Shown: positions 26,328 through 37,300 of the stretch, piece by piece
How positions within the stretch are numbered: position 1 is the first letter of the stretch
Layout: every line of letters starts with the position of its first letter
Assembly: GCF_001984155.1 (NCBI RefSeq)
Contig: NZ_MTQO01000052.1
Location: 682,001 to 746,000 of the forward strand
Direction: 5' to 3'
Length of the DNA stretch: 64,000 nucleotides
From: Actinosynnema sp. ALI-1.44
GTDB lineage: Bacteria > Actinomycetota > Actinomycetes > Mycobacteriales > Pseudonocardiaceae
Program-made: the position numbers and the translations under genes
Notes under the pieces: model-generated
What the model was told of the DNA's origin: nothing
Databases searched by the model: none
What the model saw: the letters and a program-made list of their open reading frames with translations, nothing else

Positions 26328-28391
26328 CTACCGGTGGCCGCCGTGCGTGTGCGTGGCCGGGCCGTCCTGCTTGGGTACGGCTTTCGCCGTGGCAGGTTCC
26401 GGGTGGGCCATCGGGTGACCACCCCGCATCTCGATCTTCATCACCTCGGCAGGCATCACCACGAACGGGCGCATCATGCCCATGTCCTCGTGGTCACGCA
26501 TGTGGCAGTGGTGCAGGAAACGGCCGCTGTGCTCGAAGTGCGCCGCCACTGTCACCAGTTCGCCGTTGTTGACCTGGACGACGTCCTTCCAGCCGCCCTC
26601 GACTCCGGTCAACTGCTGCGCCGCGACGTACTCCACCGGGGCCACTGTTCCGCCGCCGACGGTCCGGCCCTTGTCGTCGTGGATGAAGCCGAACTTGTCG
26701 GCCACGTTGTAGGTGTGCCGTGACTGGACCTTGAAGTGGGTCGCGTGGATGTGCTGCGGGTGCGGCCAGCCCGCCACGTCCAGGTTGAGCCACGACCACT
26801 TCTCCCACGCGCCCGTCTCCACCATGAACTTCACCGGGTCGGCGAAGGTCCGTGCCACGCGCTGGTAGGTGCGGACCTTGCCGTCCTCGCCCTTGACCTG
26901 CACGATCCCGTCGATCGGGAACTGGCCCGGCGGCGGCGCCGGGATCTCGGTCATCTCCCACTGCTCGATCTGCCCCGTGCCCAGCGGCGGGAACACGATC
27001 ATCCGGTGCGGTGCGGAGTCCAGCTTCGGCGGCCGCGGGAACGACGTGTCCAGTTTGGACGGCACGCGGTAGTGCCCGCCGGTGCGCCCGCCGACGCGGA
27101 ACTCCATCACCTCCGGCCAGGGGCCCGGGTCGTAGTCGGTGTTCACGAGCCGGACGCGCCTGCCGCGCAACGCACCGAAGTCGACAAGCAGGTCCGCGCG
27201 TTCGGCCGCCGCGAGGTACAGGGGGCCGTCCTGTGCCACCGGCGCCGGGAGCAGGCCGCCGTCGGTGCCGACGAGCTTGATGACACCGGCCGGGACGGGC
27301 TTTCCGTCCTCGAACTGCAGTTGCAGGTTGTACGGGCGGACGTTCGCGACGTTGGCCAGGCGCAGCCGGTACCAGGTCGGCTCGACGTCGGCGTACGGCC
27401 AGATCACGCCGTTGACCGACGTGAACGGGCCGGAGAACGACGTCGCCTGGATCTCCGGGTCCATTGTGTACAGCACGGTCTTGTACAGCTGGTCACCGGT
27501 CAGCTTGCCCTGGGCGTCCAGGTCGAAGTTGCGGTCGCACAACACGAGCGGGATCTCGTAACGGCCGGACGGCAACGCGTCGTCGTAGCGGTCGCGGATG
27601 ACGTACAGGCCGCTCAGGCCCGCGATCGTGGTCCAGCGGGAGATCGGCATGGCGTGGTCGTGGTACCAGAGCGTGGTCGCGCGCTGGTTGTTGGCGTACT
27701 CCGCGACCTGGACGTCACCGGGCGAGATGCCGGCTTCCGGCCAGCCGTCGTTGCCCTGGCCGGTTTCCGCGCCGTGCAGGTGCACCACCACCCACGGCGG
27801 CAGGTTCGACACGTCCGGCAGCAGCGGCGCGTCGTCGCGGCCGGGACGGTCCCACAGGGGCGGGTCCGCCTGCCGGATCATCGGCGCGACCGCGAGCAGC
27901 GGCAGTTTGCCGGTGAGCTCGTTGGCCCAGCGGACCCGGAGCCTGCGGCCACGGCGGGCCTCGATGACCGGGCCGTGCACGCCGCCCTCATAGCCCCAGA
28001 TCGTGGTCGGCGGCAACTGGGAGTGCAGCTTGGCCTTCGCGGTCCGCATCCGCACGGTGATCTCGCCGACGTCGCCCGGTGAAGGTCGTAACGTCCGCGG
28101 GATCGGCAGCGGGTCGCGGAACGGCTCGACGGGGTGCGGGTGCTTGGCTTGCTGGTACGCCACGCGCTTGACGCGTCCCGGGATCGGCGGCGACTGCGGG
28201 GACACGACGATCTTCCGAGCCTCGGCAGCGACCTCCCCGGCACCTTCGGGGGTGTCACCGGCGACGAGCTTGGCCAACGCGGGCAGCGGTCCGCTCGGCA
28301 GGACGGTCGGGATCACCACGCCTGCCGCCGCCGTCCCGGCGAGCAGCCGCCGCCGGGACCATGTGCGCTTGTTCTCGCCCGGTGTCGTCAT
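26328..28391 (-). CDS. Tat-exported multicopper oxidase (CotA/phenoxazinone-synthase-like)
   Basis: A 687-residue laccase-type oxidase. The N-terminus has a twin-arginine signal ([17 protein letters not shown]). All four copper-ligand motifs are intact: [29 protein letters not shown] and [15 protein letters not shown], the last with the axial Met for type 1 copper. Length and layout resemble CotA and Streptomyces phenoxazinone synthase, enzymes that oxidise phenols and o-aminophenols. The ATG overlaps the stop of the last NRPS gene (ATGA), so it belongs to the iron-controlled panD-NRPS operon. Possible jobs: oxidation or coupling of the catecholate product, destruction of free DHB, or ferroxidase activity. 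E. coli CueO is known to oxidise catechol siderophores. Confidence 0.93.
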   Translation of the reverse strand: MTTPGENKRTWSRRRLLAGTAAAGVVIPTVLPSGPLPALAKLVAGDTPEGAGEVAAEARKIVVSPQSPPIPGRVKRVAYQQAKHPHPVEPFRDPLPIPRTLRPSPGDVGEITVRMRTAKAKLHSQLPPTTIWGYEGGVHGPVIEARRGRRLRVRWANELTGKLPLLAVAPMIRQADPPLWDRPGRDDAPLLPDVSNLPPWVVVHLHGAETGQGNDGWPEAGISPGDVQVAEYANNQRATTLWYHDHAMPISRWTTIAGLSGLYVIRDRYDDALPSGRYEIPLVLCDRNFDLDAQGKLTGDQLYKTVLYTMDPEIQATSFSGPFTSVNGVIWPYADVEPTWYRLRLANVANVRPYNLQLQFEDGKPVPAGVIKLVGTDGGLLPAPVAQDGPLYLAAAERADLLVDFGALRGRRVRLVNTDYDPGPWPEVMEFRVGGRTGGHYRVPSKLDTSFPRPPKLDSAPHRMIVFPPLGTGQIEQWEMTEIPAPPPGQFPIDGIVQVKGEDGKVRTYQRVARTFADPVKFMVETGAWEKWSWLNLDVAGWPHPQHIHATHFKVQSRHTYNVADKFGFIHDDKGRTVGGGTVAPVEYVAAQQLTGVEGGWKDVVQVNNGELVTVAAHFEHSGRFLHHCHMRDHEDMGMMRPFVVMPAEVMKIEMRGGHPMAHPEPATAKAVPKQDGPATHTHGGHR

Positions 28392-31300
28392 CGATTCTCC
28401 TGTTCCAGCAAGGCGCCGACGGTCCGGCGTTGGAATATGTCCTTGGGCGCCAGAGTGATCCCCGCTCGCGCGGCCAGGCTGATCACGCGCATCGACGCGA
28501 GGCTGTCGCCGCCGAGCACGAAGAAGTCGTCGTCCACGCCCACCCTGGCCACCCCGAGCGCCTCCGCGAAGACCTCGCACAAGCGTTGCTGCTCGGTCGT
28601 TTCCGGCTCCCGGTAGGCCACACCGGAGCTGAACTCCGGGCGCGGCAACCGAGCTCGGTCGACCTTGCTGTGACTGGTCAGCGGCAGCTCGTCGAGTGCG
28701 ACGAACGCCGACGGCACCATGAACTCGGGCAGTCTGGCGGCGAGCGCGGCCCGCAGGCCCGTCACGTCACCGACCACGTATGCGGCGAGTTTGCCGTCCA
28801 CGGCGACCACCACCGACTGGGAAACGTACTCGGCCAGCGCGGCCTCGATCTCACCCAGTTCGACGCGGTAGCCCCGGATCTTGACCTGCCCGTCGGCCCG
28901 GCCGAGGTAGTCGATCGAGCCGGTCGGCGTCCACCGGACGAGGTCCCCTGTCCGGTACATCCGCTGCCCCGGGGTGAACGGGTCCGCGACGAACCTGTCC
29001 GCGGTCAGCCCCGGCTGCCCGAGGTAGCCACGGGCGACCCCGGCTCCGGCGATGTACAGCTCACCCGTGACGCCAGGGGGCAGCAGCGCCAGGTTCGCGT
29101 CGAGCACGTAGACGCGGGCGTTGTCGACCGGCTTGCCGATCAGCGGCCGTTCGCTGTCACCGACGAACGCGGCGAGCGTGTCGACCGTGCACTCCGTGGG
29201 GCCGTAGAGGTTCACGCCCGGCAGCGCCAGGTCACGCCACTGGGCCTCGGCCACGGCGTCGCCGCCGAACCCGATCAGCGACAACCCGTCGAACGCGCCG
29301 AGGTCGCCGAGCGGCGCCAGCATCACCGGTGGCACTTCGATGAAGTCGATGCCGTCACCCGTGATGATCTTCGCGAGCGCCACGGGGTCGGAGCGGCGGT
29401 CCTCCGGCACGATGTGCACCGCGTGCCCGTCGAACATCCACAGCTGCGGCTGCCATGCGGCGTCGAACCCGAACGGCCACGCGTGCGCGACACGCAGCGC
29501 GTCACGCCCGGTGCGCTCCTTGACCTGGTCGTACAACGCCCGGCGGTGGCTGTGGAACAGGTTGGCGATCGACCGGTGGGAAACCAGGACGCCCTTCGGT
29601 TTCCCGGTCGATCCCGATGTGTAGATCAGGTACGCCGGGTTGTCCGGGTGTACCTCGGGCAGTGCGACGTCCGCGCCGGGCGAGTCCGGTCGGACGGTCC
29701 CGAAGTCGCGGTCGCTGACGACGGCGACCGGAGCGGCGTCGGTGAGCATCTCGCGGATTCGTTCCGCCGGGTAGTCCGGGTCGATCGGCAAGTACACCGC
29801 GCCCGCGCGCAGGACCGCGATCATCGCCGTCATCGCGGCAACCGACCGGTCCAGGCTCACCGCTACGACCTTCTCCGGCCCCGCTCCACAGGCGACGAGA
29901 GCCGCGGCGAGCCGTTCGGAATCGGCGGCGACCTCGGCGAACGTCCTGACCTCGGTCCCGCAGACCAGGGCAGGGCGGTCCGGGTTGCGGCGGACCTGGT
30001 CGGCGAACAGCTCCGGCAGCAACGGTCCGGCGGGCTGCCCGGTGTCGTTCCAGTCGACCAGCACCAGTTCCTGCTCGGCGCGGGACGCGGCAGGCAGGGT
30101 CGCGATCAGCCGCCGAGGGCTGTCCACCATGGCTTCGATCACCTCGAGCAGCCGGGTGCGCAGCCCGTCCGCCTGTGCGAAGGTGAACAGGTCCGGCCGG
30201 TACTCCAGCACGATCCGCAAGCCCGCGTTGGGGAACACCGTGACGGTCAGCGGGTAGTGCGTCAGCGACAGGCCACCGGCCACCTCGACGTCCAGGCCGC
30301 CCGCGCGTTCGGCGGCTTCGAGCGCGTCCTCGTCGACCGGGAAGCTCTCGAACACCAGCAGGGTGTCGAACAGTTCGCGGTGCCCGGCCAGCCGGTGGAT
30401 CTCGGCGAGCCCGGTGTGCTGGTGCTCGATCAGCCTTGCCTGCGCCAGTTGCAGTTCCGACAGCGCGTCCTGGACCGTGACGTCGGGCGGCAGCGGCACC
30501 CTCACCGGAATCGTGTTGATCATCAGGCCGAGGACGGACTCCACACCGGGCAGGTCGGCGCTGCGGCCCGACACCGTCGCCCCGAAGACCACGTCGTCGC
30601 GGCCAGTCGCCTTGCCGAGGACAACGGCCCAGGCGAACTGCAGGACAGTGTTCAGTGTGACGCCGCACCTGCGTGCCAACGCGGTCAGCCGGGTGGCGAG
30701 GTCGTCGGCCAGGTCCAACGGCAACAACTCGGCGCCGCCGGACGACGGCGAGCCAGCCGGGGCCAGCAGCGTCGGGCCGTTGACGCCGTCCATCGCGGTG
30801 CGCCACGCGTCTTCGGCGGCGTCGTTGTCCTTACCCGCCAGCCATTCGAGGTAGCCGACGTAACCGTCCGGGACGGTCGGCTCGATGCCCGCGTAGGTCG
30901 CGAACAACTCGCGTCCCAGCAACGGGACGGACCAGCCGTCGAGGATCGTGTGGTGGTTGGTGATCACCAAATGGTGCCGCGTGTCCGTCAGCCGCAGCAG
31001 CAGGAACCGGACCAGCGGCGGCCTGGCCACGTCGAACCGCTTGTCCCGCTCGGCTCCGGCTTCCCGGTCAGCTTCTTCCACTGTGGACACTTCACGGAAC
31101 GTCCATTCCACGGGCACATCGGACGCGATCACCTGGACGACCTGGCCGTCACGCTGCTCGAACCCGGCCCGCAGCGCGGGATGCCGGTCCACCACCCGCT
31201 GCGCGGCGGCCCGCAGCCGATCCGCGTCGACGGCACCGTCCACATCGAGCACGAGCTGCATGGTGTAGATGTCCGGACCGGTTTCGTCGTAGCCGGACAG

Positions 31301-34300
31301 GAACACCATGCCTTGTTGCAGCGGAGTCGCCGGGAGCACGTCGTCGCCGTACCGCAGGCGCCACGCGTCGAGCGAACCGGTGCTGGTCCGGCTCTCCTTG
31401 ACACGCTTGCCTGCCACGGCCAAAGCCGCGACGGTCTTGTACTCGAAGATGTCCTTGGGGTCCAGCGCGAACCCGGCCGCCCGCGCCTTGCTGACCACCT
31501 GGATGGACACGATGCTGTCGCCGCCGAGTTCGGCGAACCCGTCGTGCACGCCGACCTGGTCGAGCCCCAGCACGTCGGCGAAGATCCCGGCGAGGGTCCG
31601 TTCGTCCGCGCTGCGCGGCCGGTCGCCGCCGCTGAGCAGGCTCAGGTCCGGTTCGGGCAGCCGGTTGCGGTCGATCTTGCCGCTCGGGGTCGTCGGCAGG
31701 GCGTCCAGCCGCACGAACACCGACGGCACCTGGTGCTCGGCCAGGTGCTCGGCGGCGGTAGCACGGACCGCCTCGACGTCCGCGTCACCGACGAGGTAGG
31801 CGACGATCCGGGCTGGCCCGTCCGCGCGCCGGTGGATTCCGACCGCGGCCGCCCGCACACCGTCGGCCCGGGCGAGGACGGATTCGATCTCGGCCGGTTC
31901 GACGCGGAAACCCCGGATCTTCACCTGGTAGTCGGTGCGGCCCAGGTAGTCGATCGAACCGTCCGTGCGTCGCCGGACCAGGTCGCCGGTGCGGTACATC
32001 CGCTCGCCCGCCGCGAACGGGTCCGCCACGAACCGGGCCGCGGTCAGCCGTTTGTCGCCGAGGTAACCGCGCGCGAGCCCCAGCCCGCCGATGTACAACT
32101 CCCCCAACCCACCCGGTGGGACTTCCCGCAGCCAGCCGTCGAGCACCCGTGCTTCGGTGTTCGCGATCGGCACGCCCAACGCGAGCGACTGGCGCGCGTC
32201 CCGGCAGTACAGGCTGTCGCCGCTGACTTCCGACGACCCGTAGAGGTTGACGACCCGGCCGGACGGGATCGACGAGACGTGCGCCGCGGTCAACGCCTCG
32301 CCGCTGGAGATCCACGTAAGCACCGACCCGAGCTTCTCGGGCGCGCTGTCCCCCATGGCCTGCAACAGGCTTGGCACGCCCGTGACCCAGGTGGGCTTGT
32401 GCTCCGCGATCAGACCGGCCAACGCCAACGGGTTGCGCCGGTCCTCATCGGACGCCAACACAACGGGCACCCCGGCGGTCAACGCGCCGAGCAGCTCGGT
32501 CGTGCCGTCGATGAAGCTGATGGAACTCTTGGCCAGCACCAGGTCCCGTGGCCCCAGCGGTTCACGCCGTCGCAGCCACTCCAACCGGTTGGCCAGCCCA
32601 AGCCGGGTACCGATCACCCCTTTGGGACGTCCAGTCGACCCCGACGTGTAAACAACGTAAGCCGGATGCCCAGGTAGAGCTCGTGGATGTTCACCAGGGT
32701 CAGAACCCGGATCAACACTCACGGGCAGTTCTGGGGCGAGGTTTTGGAGTTCGGTGGGGAGGGGGCCGGTGGTGAGGAGTAGGGCCGGTTTCGCGTCGGT
32801 GATCATGTAACGCAGCCGCTCGACCGGGTAGCGCAGGTCCAACGGCAGGTAGCAGGCGCCTGCCTTGAGCACGGCCAGCAGTGCGATGACCAGGTCCGCG
32901 CAGTAGCCGGTGGCCAGTCCCACAACGGATTCCGGACCGATGCCACGCTCGGCGAGTGCGGCGGCCATGGTTGAGGAGCGGTCGTCGAGTTCGCCGCGGG
33001 TCAGCCAGACACCGTCGGCGAGCAGCGCCCGTGTGTCCGGCTCCGAACGCAGTGTGCGCTCGACGAGGCCGGTGACCTCGGGGAATTCGACGGTTTCCGG
33101 CTCATGCGGGACGATCGTCCGTGCCCGGGTGATCCGGCCGACCGGGGTGTCGGGCTCGTTCACTACGGTCGCGAGCACTGTCTTCATGCGGGCCAGCAGC
33201 TGGTCGGCGGTGGCGGCGTCGATGGTGCGGAACTTCAGGTCCAGCCTGATCCGGCCGCCGCCCGGACTGACCATCAGCATCACCGGGTAGTGCGTGCCGT
33301 CCTGTCCGGACATCCGCTCCACCCGCAGGCCCGTGCCGCTCTCGGACCGCTCCAGTGCTTGCTCGTCGATCGGGTACGTCTCGATGACCAGCAGTGTGTC
33401 GAACAGTTCGCCCTCACCGACGGTCCTGGTGACCGTGGGCAGGTCGATGTACTGGTGGTCCAGCATCGCGGTCTGCTCGTCCTGCAGCCTGGTCAGGAAG
33501 TCCATGAACGGCTCGTCGGGCCGCAGCCGCGTGCGGACCGGGATGGTGTTGATGAACAGACCGATGATCTCGCCGACCCGGGGCACCTCGGGTGGCCGCC
33601 CGGCGACGACCTGCCCGGTCACGACGTCGGACGTCCCGGCGAACTCGCCGAGAACGGTCAGCCACGCCCCCGCGAGCAAGGTGTTGAACGTCAGGCCGCG
33701 CTCACGAGCCACCGAGACCACGTGGTCGTCGATCACGACGGACCGCCGATCGGCCGGGCCGGGCGTGTGCGCGCCGGAGAACGGCGTACAGGACTTCACG
33801 TCCGACAAGGCCTGCCGCCACGCCTCGACGCTCTGCGCCTTGTCCCTGCCGTCGAGCCACGCCAGGTAGTCGCGGTACTGCGCGGCTGGCGGCAGCCCGA
33901 CACCGCGGTACAGCTCCAGCAGTTCACGGACCAGCAACGCGTTGGACCAGCCATCCAGCATGATGTGGTGGCTGGTGATCACCAGCCGGTGCTCCCCGGG
34001 CCCCAGGCGCAGCAGGTGGAACCGGAACAGCGGCGGCTCGTCCAGCTTGAACCGGGTGGCCAGCTGGGCCGCGGCGACCCGGTCGGCCTCGCCGCGCGGG
34101 TCGGGCAGGCCGGTCAGGTCCAGCTCGGTCCACGGCGGGTCGACCGATTCCGGGACGAGCGCGACCGGGTGGTCGAGGTCCTCGAACCAGAAGCAGGACC
34201 GCAGGTTCGGGTGCCGGTCGAGCAGCGACCGCACAGCGTCCCGCAGCCGCGCGGGATCCAGGTCTCCGCTCAGGTCGACCGAGAGCTGCACGGTGTACGG

Positions 34301-34384
34301 GTCGTCGCCCTCGCTGGAGTAGCTGCTGAGGAACAGCAGCCCTTCCTGAAGCGGTGACAGGGGCAGGATGTCCGCGATGCTCAC
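28388..34384 (-). CDS. NRPS, modules 8-9: C-A(beta-Ala)-T-C-A-T, no thioesterase
   Basis: A 1998-residue synthetase, last in the line. C (HHIMLDGWS near 141), A (SGSTGRPKG near 583), T ([10 protein letters not shown] near 956), C (HHTILDGWS near 1146), A (SGSTGKPKG near 1592), T (LGGDSLASM near 1957), then stop. The first A pocket reads IDTTISLGDK by eye, close to the beta-alanine code VDxVISxGDK. The second reads DAQEGGLVDK, which I cannot assign (polar or basic guess). The first C begins [12 protein letters not shown], the D-donor subtype, fitting the E domain that ends the preceding protein. There is no TE, reductase or terminal C domain. GTG at 34384 overlaps the preceding stop (GTGA), which fixes the start. 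Confidence 0.93.
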   Translation of the reverse strand: MSIADILPLSPLQEGLLFLSSYSSEGDDPYTVQLSVDLSGDLDPARLRDAVRSLLDRHPNLRSCFWFEDLDHPVALVPESVDPPWTELDLTGLPDPRGEADRVAAAQLATRFKLDEPPLFRFHLLRLGPGEHRLVITSHHIMLDGWSNALLVRELLELYRGVGLPPAAQYRDYLAWLDGRDKAQSVEAWRQALSDVKSCTPFSGAHTPGPADRRSVVIDDHVVSVARERGLTFNTLLAGAWLTVLGEFAGTSDVVTGQVVAGRPPEVPRVGEIIGLFINTIPVRTRLRPDEPFMDFLTRLQDEQTAMLDHQYIDLPTVTRTVGEGELFDTLLVIETYPIDEQALERSESGTGLRVERMSGQDGTHYPVMLMVSPGGGRIRLDLKFRTIDAATADQLLARMKTVLATVVNEPDTPVGRITRARTIVPHEPETVEFPEVTGLVERTLRSEPDTRALLADGVWLTRGELDDRSSTMAAALAERGIGPESVVGLATGYCADLVIALLAVLKAGACYLPLDLRYPVERLRYMITDAKPALLLTTGPLPTELQNLAPELPVSVDPGSDPGEHPRALPGHPAYVVYTSGSTGRPKGVIGTRLGLANRLEWLRRREPLGPRDLVLAKSSISFIDGTTELLGALTAGVPVVLASDEDRRNPLALAGLIAEHKPTWVTGVPSLLQAMGDSAPEKLGSVLTWISSGEALTAAHVSSIPSGRVVNLYGSSEVSGDSLYCRDARQSLALGVPIANTEARVLDGWLREVPPGGLGELYIGGLGLARGYLGDKRLTAARFVADPFAAGERMYRTGDLVRRRTDGSIDYLGRTDYQVKIRGFRVEPAEIESVLARADGVRAAAVGIHRRADGPARIVAYLVGDADVEAVRATAAEHLAEHQVPSVFVRLDALPTTPSGKIDRNRLPEPDLSLLSGGDRPRSADERTLAGIFADVLGLDQVGVHDGFAELGGDSIVSIQVVSKARAAGFALDPKDIFEYKTVAALAVAGKRVKESRTSTGSLDAWRLRYGDDVLPATPLQQGMVFLSGYDETGPDIYTMQLVLDVDGAVDADRLRAAAQRVVDRHPALRAGFEQRDGQVVQVIASDVPVEWTFREVSTVEEADREAGAERDKRFDVARPPLVRFLLLRLTDTRHHLVITNHHTILDGWSVPLLGRELFATYAGIEPTVPDGYVGYLEWLAGKDNDAAEDAWRTAMDGVNGPTLLAPAGSPSSGGAELLPLDLADDLATRLTALARRCGVTLNTVLQFAWAVVLGKATGRDDVVFGATVSGRSADLPGVESVLGLMINTIPVRVPLPPDVTVQDALSELQLAQARLIEHQHTGLAEIHRLAGHRELFDTLLVFESFPVDEDALEAAERAGGLDVEVAGGLSLTHYPLTVTVFPNAGLRIVLEYRPDLFTFAQADGLRTRLLEVIEAMVDSPRRLIATLPAASRAEQELVLVDWNDTGQPAGPLLPELFADQVRRNPDRPALVCGTEVRTFAEVAADSERLAAALVACGAGPEKVVAVSLDRSVAAMTAMIAVLRAGAVYLPIDPDYPAERIREMLTDAAPVAVVSDRDFGTVRPDSPGADVALPEVHPDNPAYLIYTSGSTGKPKGVLVSHRSIANLFHSHRRALYDQVKERTGRDALRVAHAWPFGFDAAWQPQLWMFDGHAVHIVPEDRRSDPVALAKIITGDGIDFIEVPPVMLAPLGDLGAFDGLSLIGFGGDAVAEAQWRDLALPGVNLYGPTECTVDTLAAFVGDSERPLIGKPVDNARVYVLDANLALLPPGVTGELYIAGAGVARGYLGQPGLTADRFVADPFTPGQRMYRTGDLVRWTPTGSIDYLGRADGQVKIRGYRVELGEIEAALAEYVSQSVVVAVDGKLAAYVVGDVTGLRAALAARLPEFMVPSAFVALDELPLTSHSKVDRARLPRPEFSSGVAYREPETTEQQRLCEVFAEALGVARVGVDDDFFVLGGDSLASMRVISLAARAGITLAPKDIFQRRTVGALLEQENR

Positions 34385-37300
34385 TTCTTCGCCCATTTCG
34401 CCTGGATCTTGTCGAGCTGGGACTGGTTCAACCGCGCCAGCGGCACGTCCGCCGGGGTGTAGCCACCCGCGCCTTGGAGGTCCGCGGCCGCGACGACAGC
34501 CCGCAGCGCCCGTTCCCACAGGGCCGCGAACTCGGCCACCGAGGCTTCGGTAAGCACGCCGGACGCGTACGCCCATTCGACGCGTACCTGCTGGCCGTCA
34601 GCGGACGCGGTGGCGTCGATGACCAGCGCGTGCTCGGCCGTCCGGTGTTCGTCGACCGTGCCGCCGAGCCCGCCTTCGGTCTGCCAGCCGTCGGTCGCGG
34701 TGCCCGCGCTCATCCGGCCGAGGTAGTTGAAGGCGATCGACGGCGTCGCGACGTCCTCGAGCGACCGCAGCAGGCCGAAGCCGATTCCGTCGTCGGGGAC
34801 CTGCCGCAGGTGCTGCTTCACGGCTTTCAGCACGTCTTCCGCGCGCGCCGGGTCCCGTTCGGCCGTGGCCACGTCGATCCCGGCGCTCGCCAGGCGCACC
34901 GGGTAGATCGTGGTGAACCACCCGATGGTCCGCGACAGGTCCGCGCCGGGCACGAGGTCCTGCTGGCGGCCGTGTCCTTCCAGGTCGAGCAGCAGGTCGT
35001 CGTGGCCGGTCCAGCTTCGGGCGGCGATGGCGAGCCCGGTCAGCAGGACGTCGTTCACGGTCGCCCGCAGCTTGCCGGGCACTGTCGTCACCAGTTCGCC
35101 GACGTCCATCACCCGGCTGATCCGCGACAGGGTCGCGATCGTGTCGCCGGAGTTCAACGGGCGGCTGCCGACCGGCGCGGGCCCGTCGCCGAGCACCGAA
35201 CGCCAGTACGGCTCCTGATCCTGTTTGGACACTTGGGCCAGGCCCGCCGCCCACGTGCGGAACGAGGTACGGACCGGGCGGAGCTCGGCACCCGCGTACG
35301 CGGATTCCAGATCGGGCAACAGGATTCGCCACGACACGCCGTCCATCACCAGGTGGTGGACCAACAGCAGCAGCTCGGACGGCGCGTGCGCGCCGTGGTC
35401 GAACCACACCGCCTGGACCATCGCGCCGCGCCACGGGTCGAGCCGGTCCCGCGCGGCCAGGAACTCCGCACGGGGTGGCTGCTCGCCCGGCGCGACCCGG
35501 ATCACCCGCAGGCAGTCCGGGATCTCCTCCGGTACGACGATCCCCAGCCCCGGTTCGAGCCGTGCGCGGAGCATGTCGTGTGTCCGCAGCACCGACCGCA
35601 GCGCCAGGTCGAGCCGGACCGGGTCGATCCCGGCAGGCAGCTTGAGCAGCATCGACTGCCCGAACTTCTCCACGGCCACGTGCCGGGTCAGGAACCGCCG
35701 CATGATCGGCGTCGGCTCGACCGAGCCGGTGCCCGGGTCGTGCACGTCCGGCCCGTGCCCGGCGAGGTCCGTCGCGACCACCGCCAGATCGCGGACTGTC
35801 TTGCGTTCGAACACGTTGCGGGGTGTCAGCGCGAGACCTTCCTCGCGTGCCCTGGCCACCAGCTGGATCGACAGGATGCTGTCGCCGCCGAGTTCGAAGA
35901 ACGCGTCGCCGACGCCGATGTCGTCCCGGCCGAGCAGGTCGCGGAACAGCCGCAGCAGGATCTCCTCGCGCCGTCCCTCCGCGGGCAGCGCCGACTCGGC
36001 CGGGCGGGCGAAGTCCGGTGTCGGCAACGCGTCCCGGTTGAGCTTCCCGGCCACGCTCAGCGGCAACGACTCCAGTTGCATCCACTGGGCCGGGACCAGG
36101 TACTCCGGCAGGACCTGCGCGACGGCCTCGGCGACGGCGGCCGTGTCGAGCCGGGTGTCGGAGACGAGGTAACCCACGAGCGCGTGCCTGCCGTCCGTGG
36201 ACTCCCGCACGGCGACCGCGGCCGCCTTCACCGCGGGCAGGTCGATCAGCGCGGCCTCGATCTCGGCCGGTTCGATCCGGTAGCCGCGGACCTTCATCTG
36301 CTCGTCGACCCGGCCCAGGTAGTCGATCAAACCCTGAGGCGTCCAGCGGGCGAGGTCGCCGGTGCGGTACATCCGCTCGCCCGGGGTGAACGGGTTGGCG
36401 ACGAACCGCGTGCTCGTCAGCCCCGGCTGGCCGAGGTAGCCACGGGCCAGGCCCGCACCGCCGAGGTACAGCTCACCGGTGACACCCGGTGGGACCGGCT
36501 TGAGGTCCGGGCCGAGGATGTAGGCCTTCTTGTTCACGTCCGGCACGCCGATCGGCAGCACCGGCGCGGCCCAGTCCGGCTCGGCGCGCCAGAGCGTCGA
36601 GTTCACTGTGGACTCGGTCGGGCCGTACGCGTTGAGGAAGATCCGGCCGCCCGCCCACGCGTGCACGAGGTCACGCCGCAGAGCCTCGGTGCCGACGATC
36701 AGCGTCAGGTCCTTGGGCAGTACCGAGGTGTCCGGCAGCGACGACACCACCGACGGCGGGATCACCAGGTGTGTCAGGTCGTTGGCGGTGGCGAACCGCC
36801 CGAGTTCCGCACCGGCCCGCGCGTGCTCCGGCAGGAAGAACATCGCCGCGCCGCACAGGATCGAGATGCTCATCTCGGCCATGGACACGTCGAAGGAGAA
36901 CGACGCGAACTGGCCGACGCGCCTGCCCGGCCCGCTCTCCGATCCACCCGCCATGGTCCGGACCAGGCTCGGCAGGCCGCTGTGCGGGATCGCCACGCCC
37001 TTGGGCCGTCCCGTCGAACCGGACGTGTAGATGACATAGGCCAGGGCGTCCGGCCGGATCGTCACTCGTGGGCGGTCGCTGGGCCCGTCCTGCCAGGCCG
37101 TGGCCACCGGCAGCAGCGGCACGGCTTCCGTGCCCGGCAGGGATTCCTTGGCGATCACCAGCGCAGGTCGGGCGTCGTCGAGGACATGCCGCACGCGGGC
37201 GGCCGGGTGTCCGGGGTCGACCGGCAGGTACGCGGCACCGGCCTTGGCGACCGCGAACATCGCGACGAGGAACTCCGCCGAGCGCGGCAACGCGATCGCC

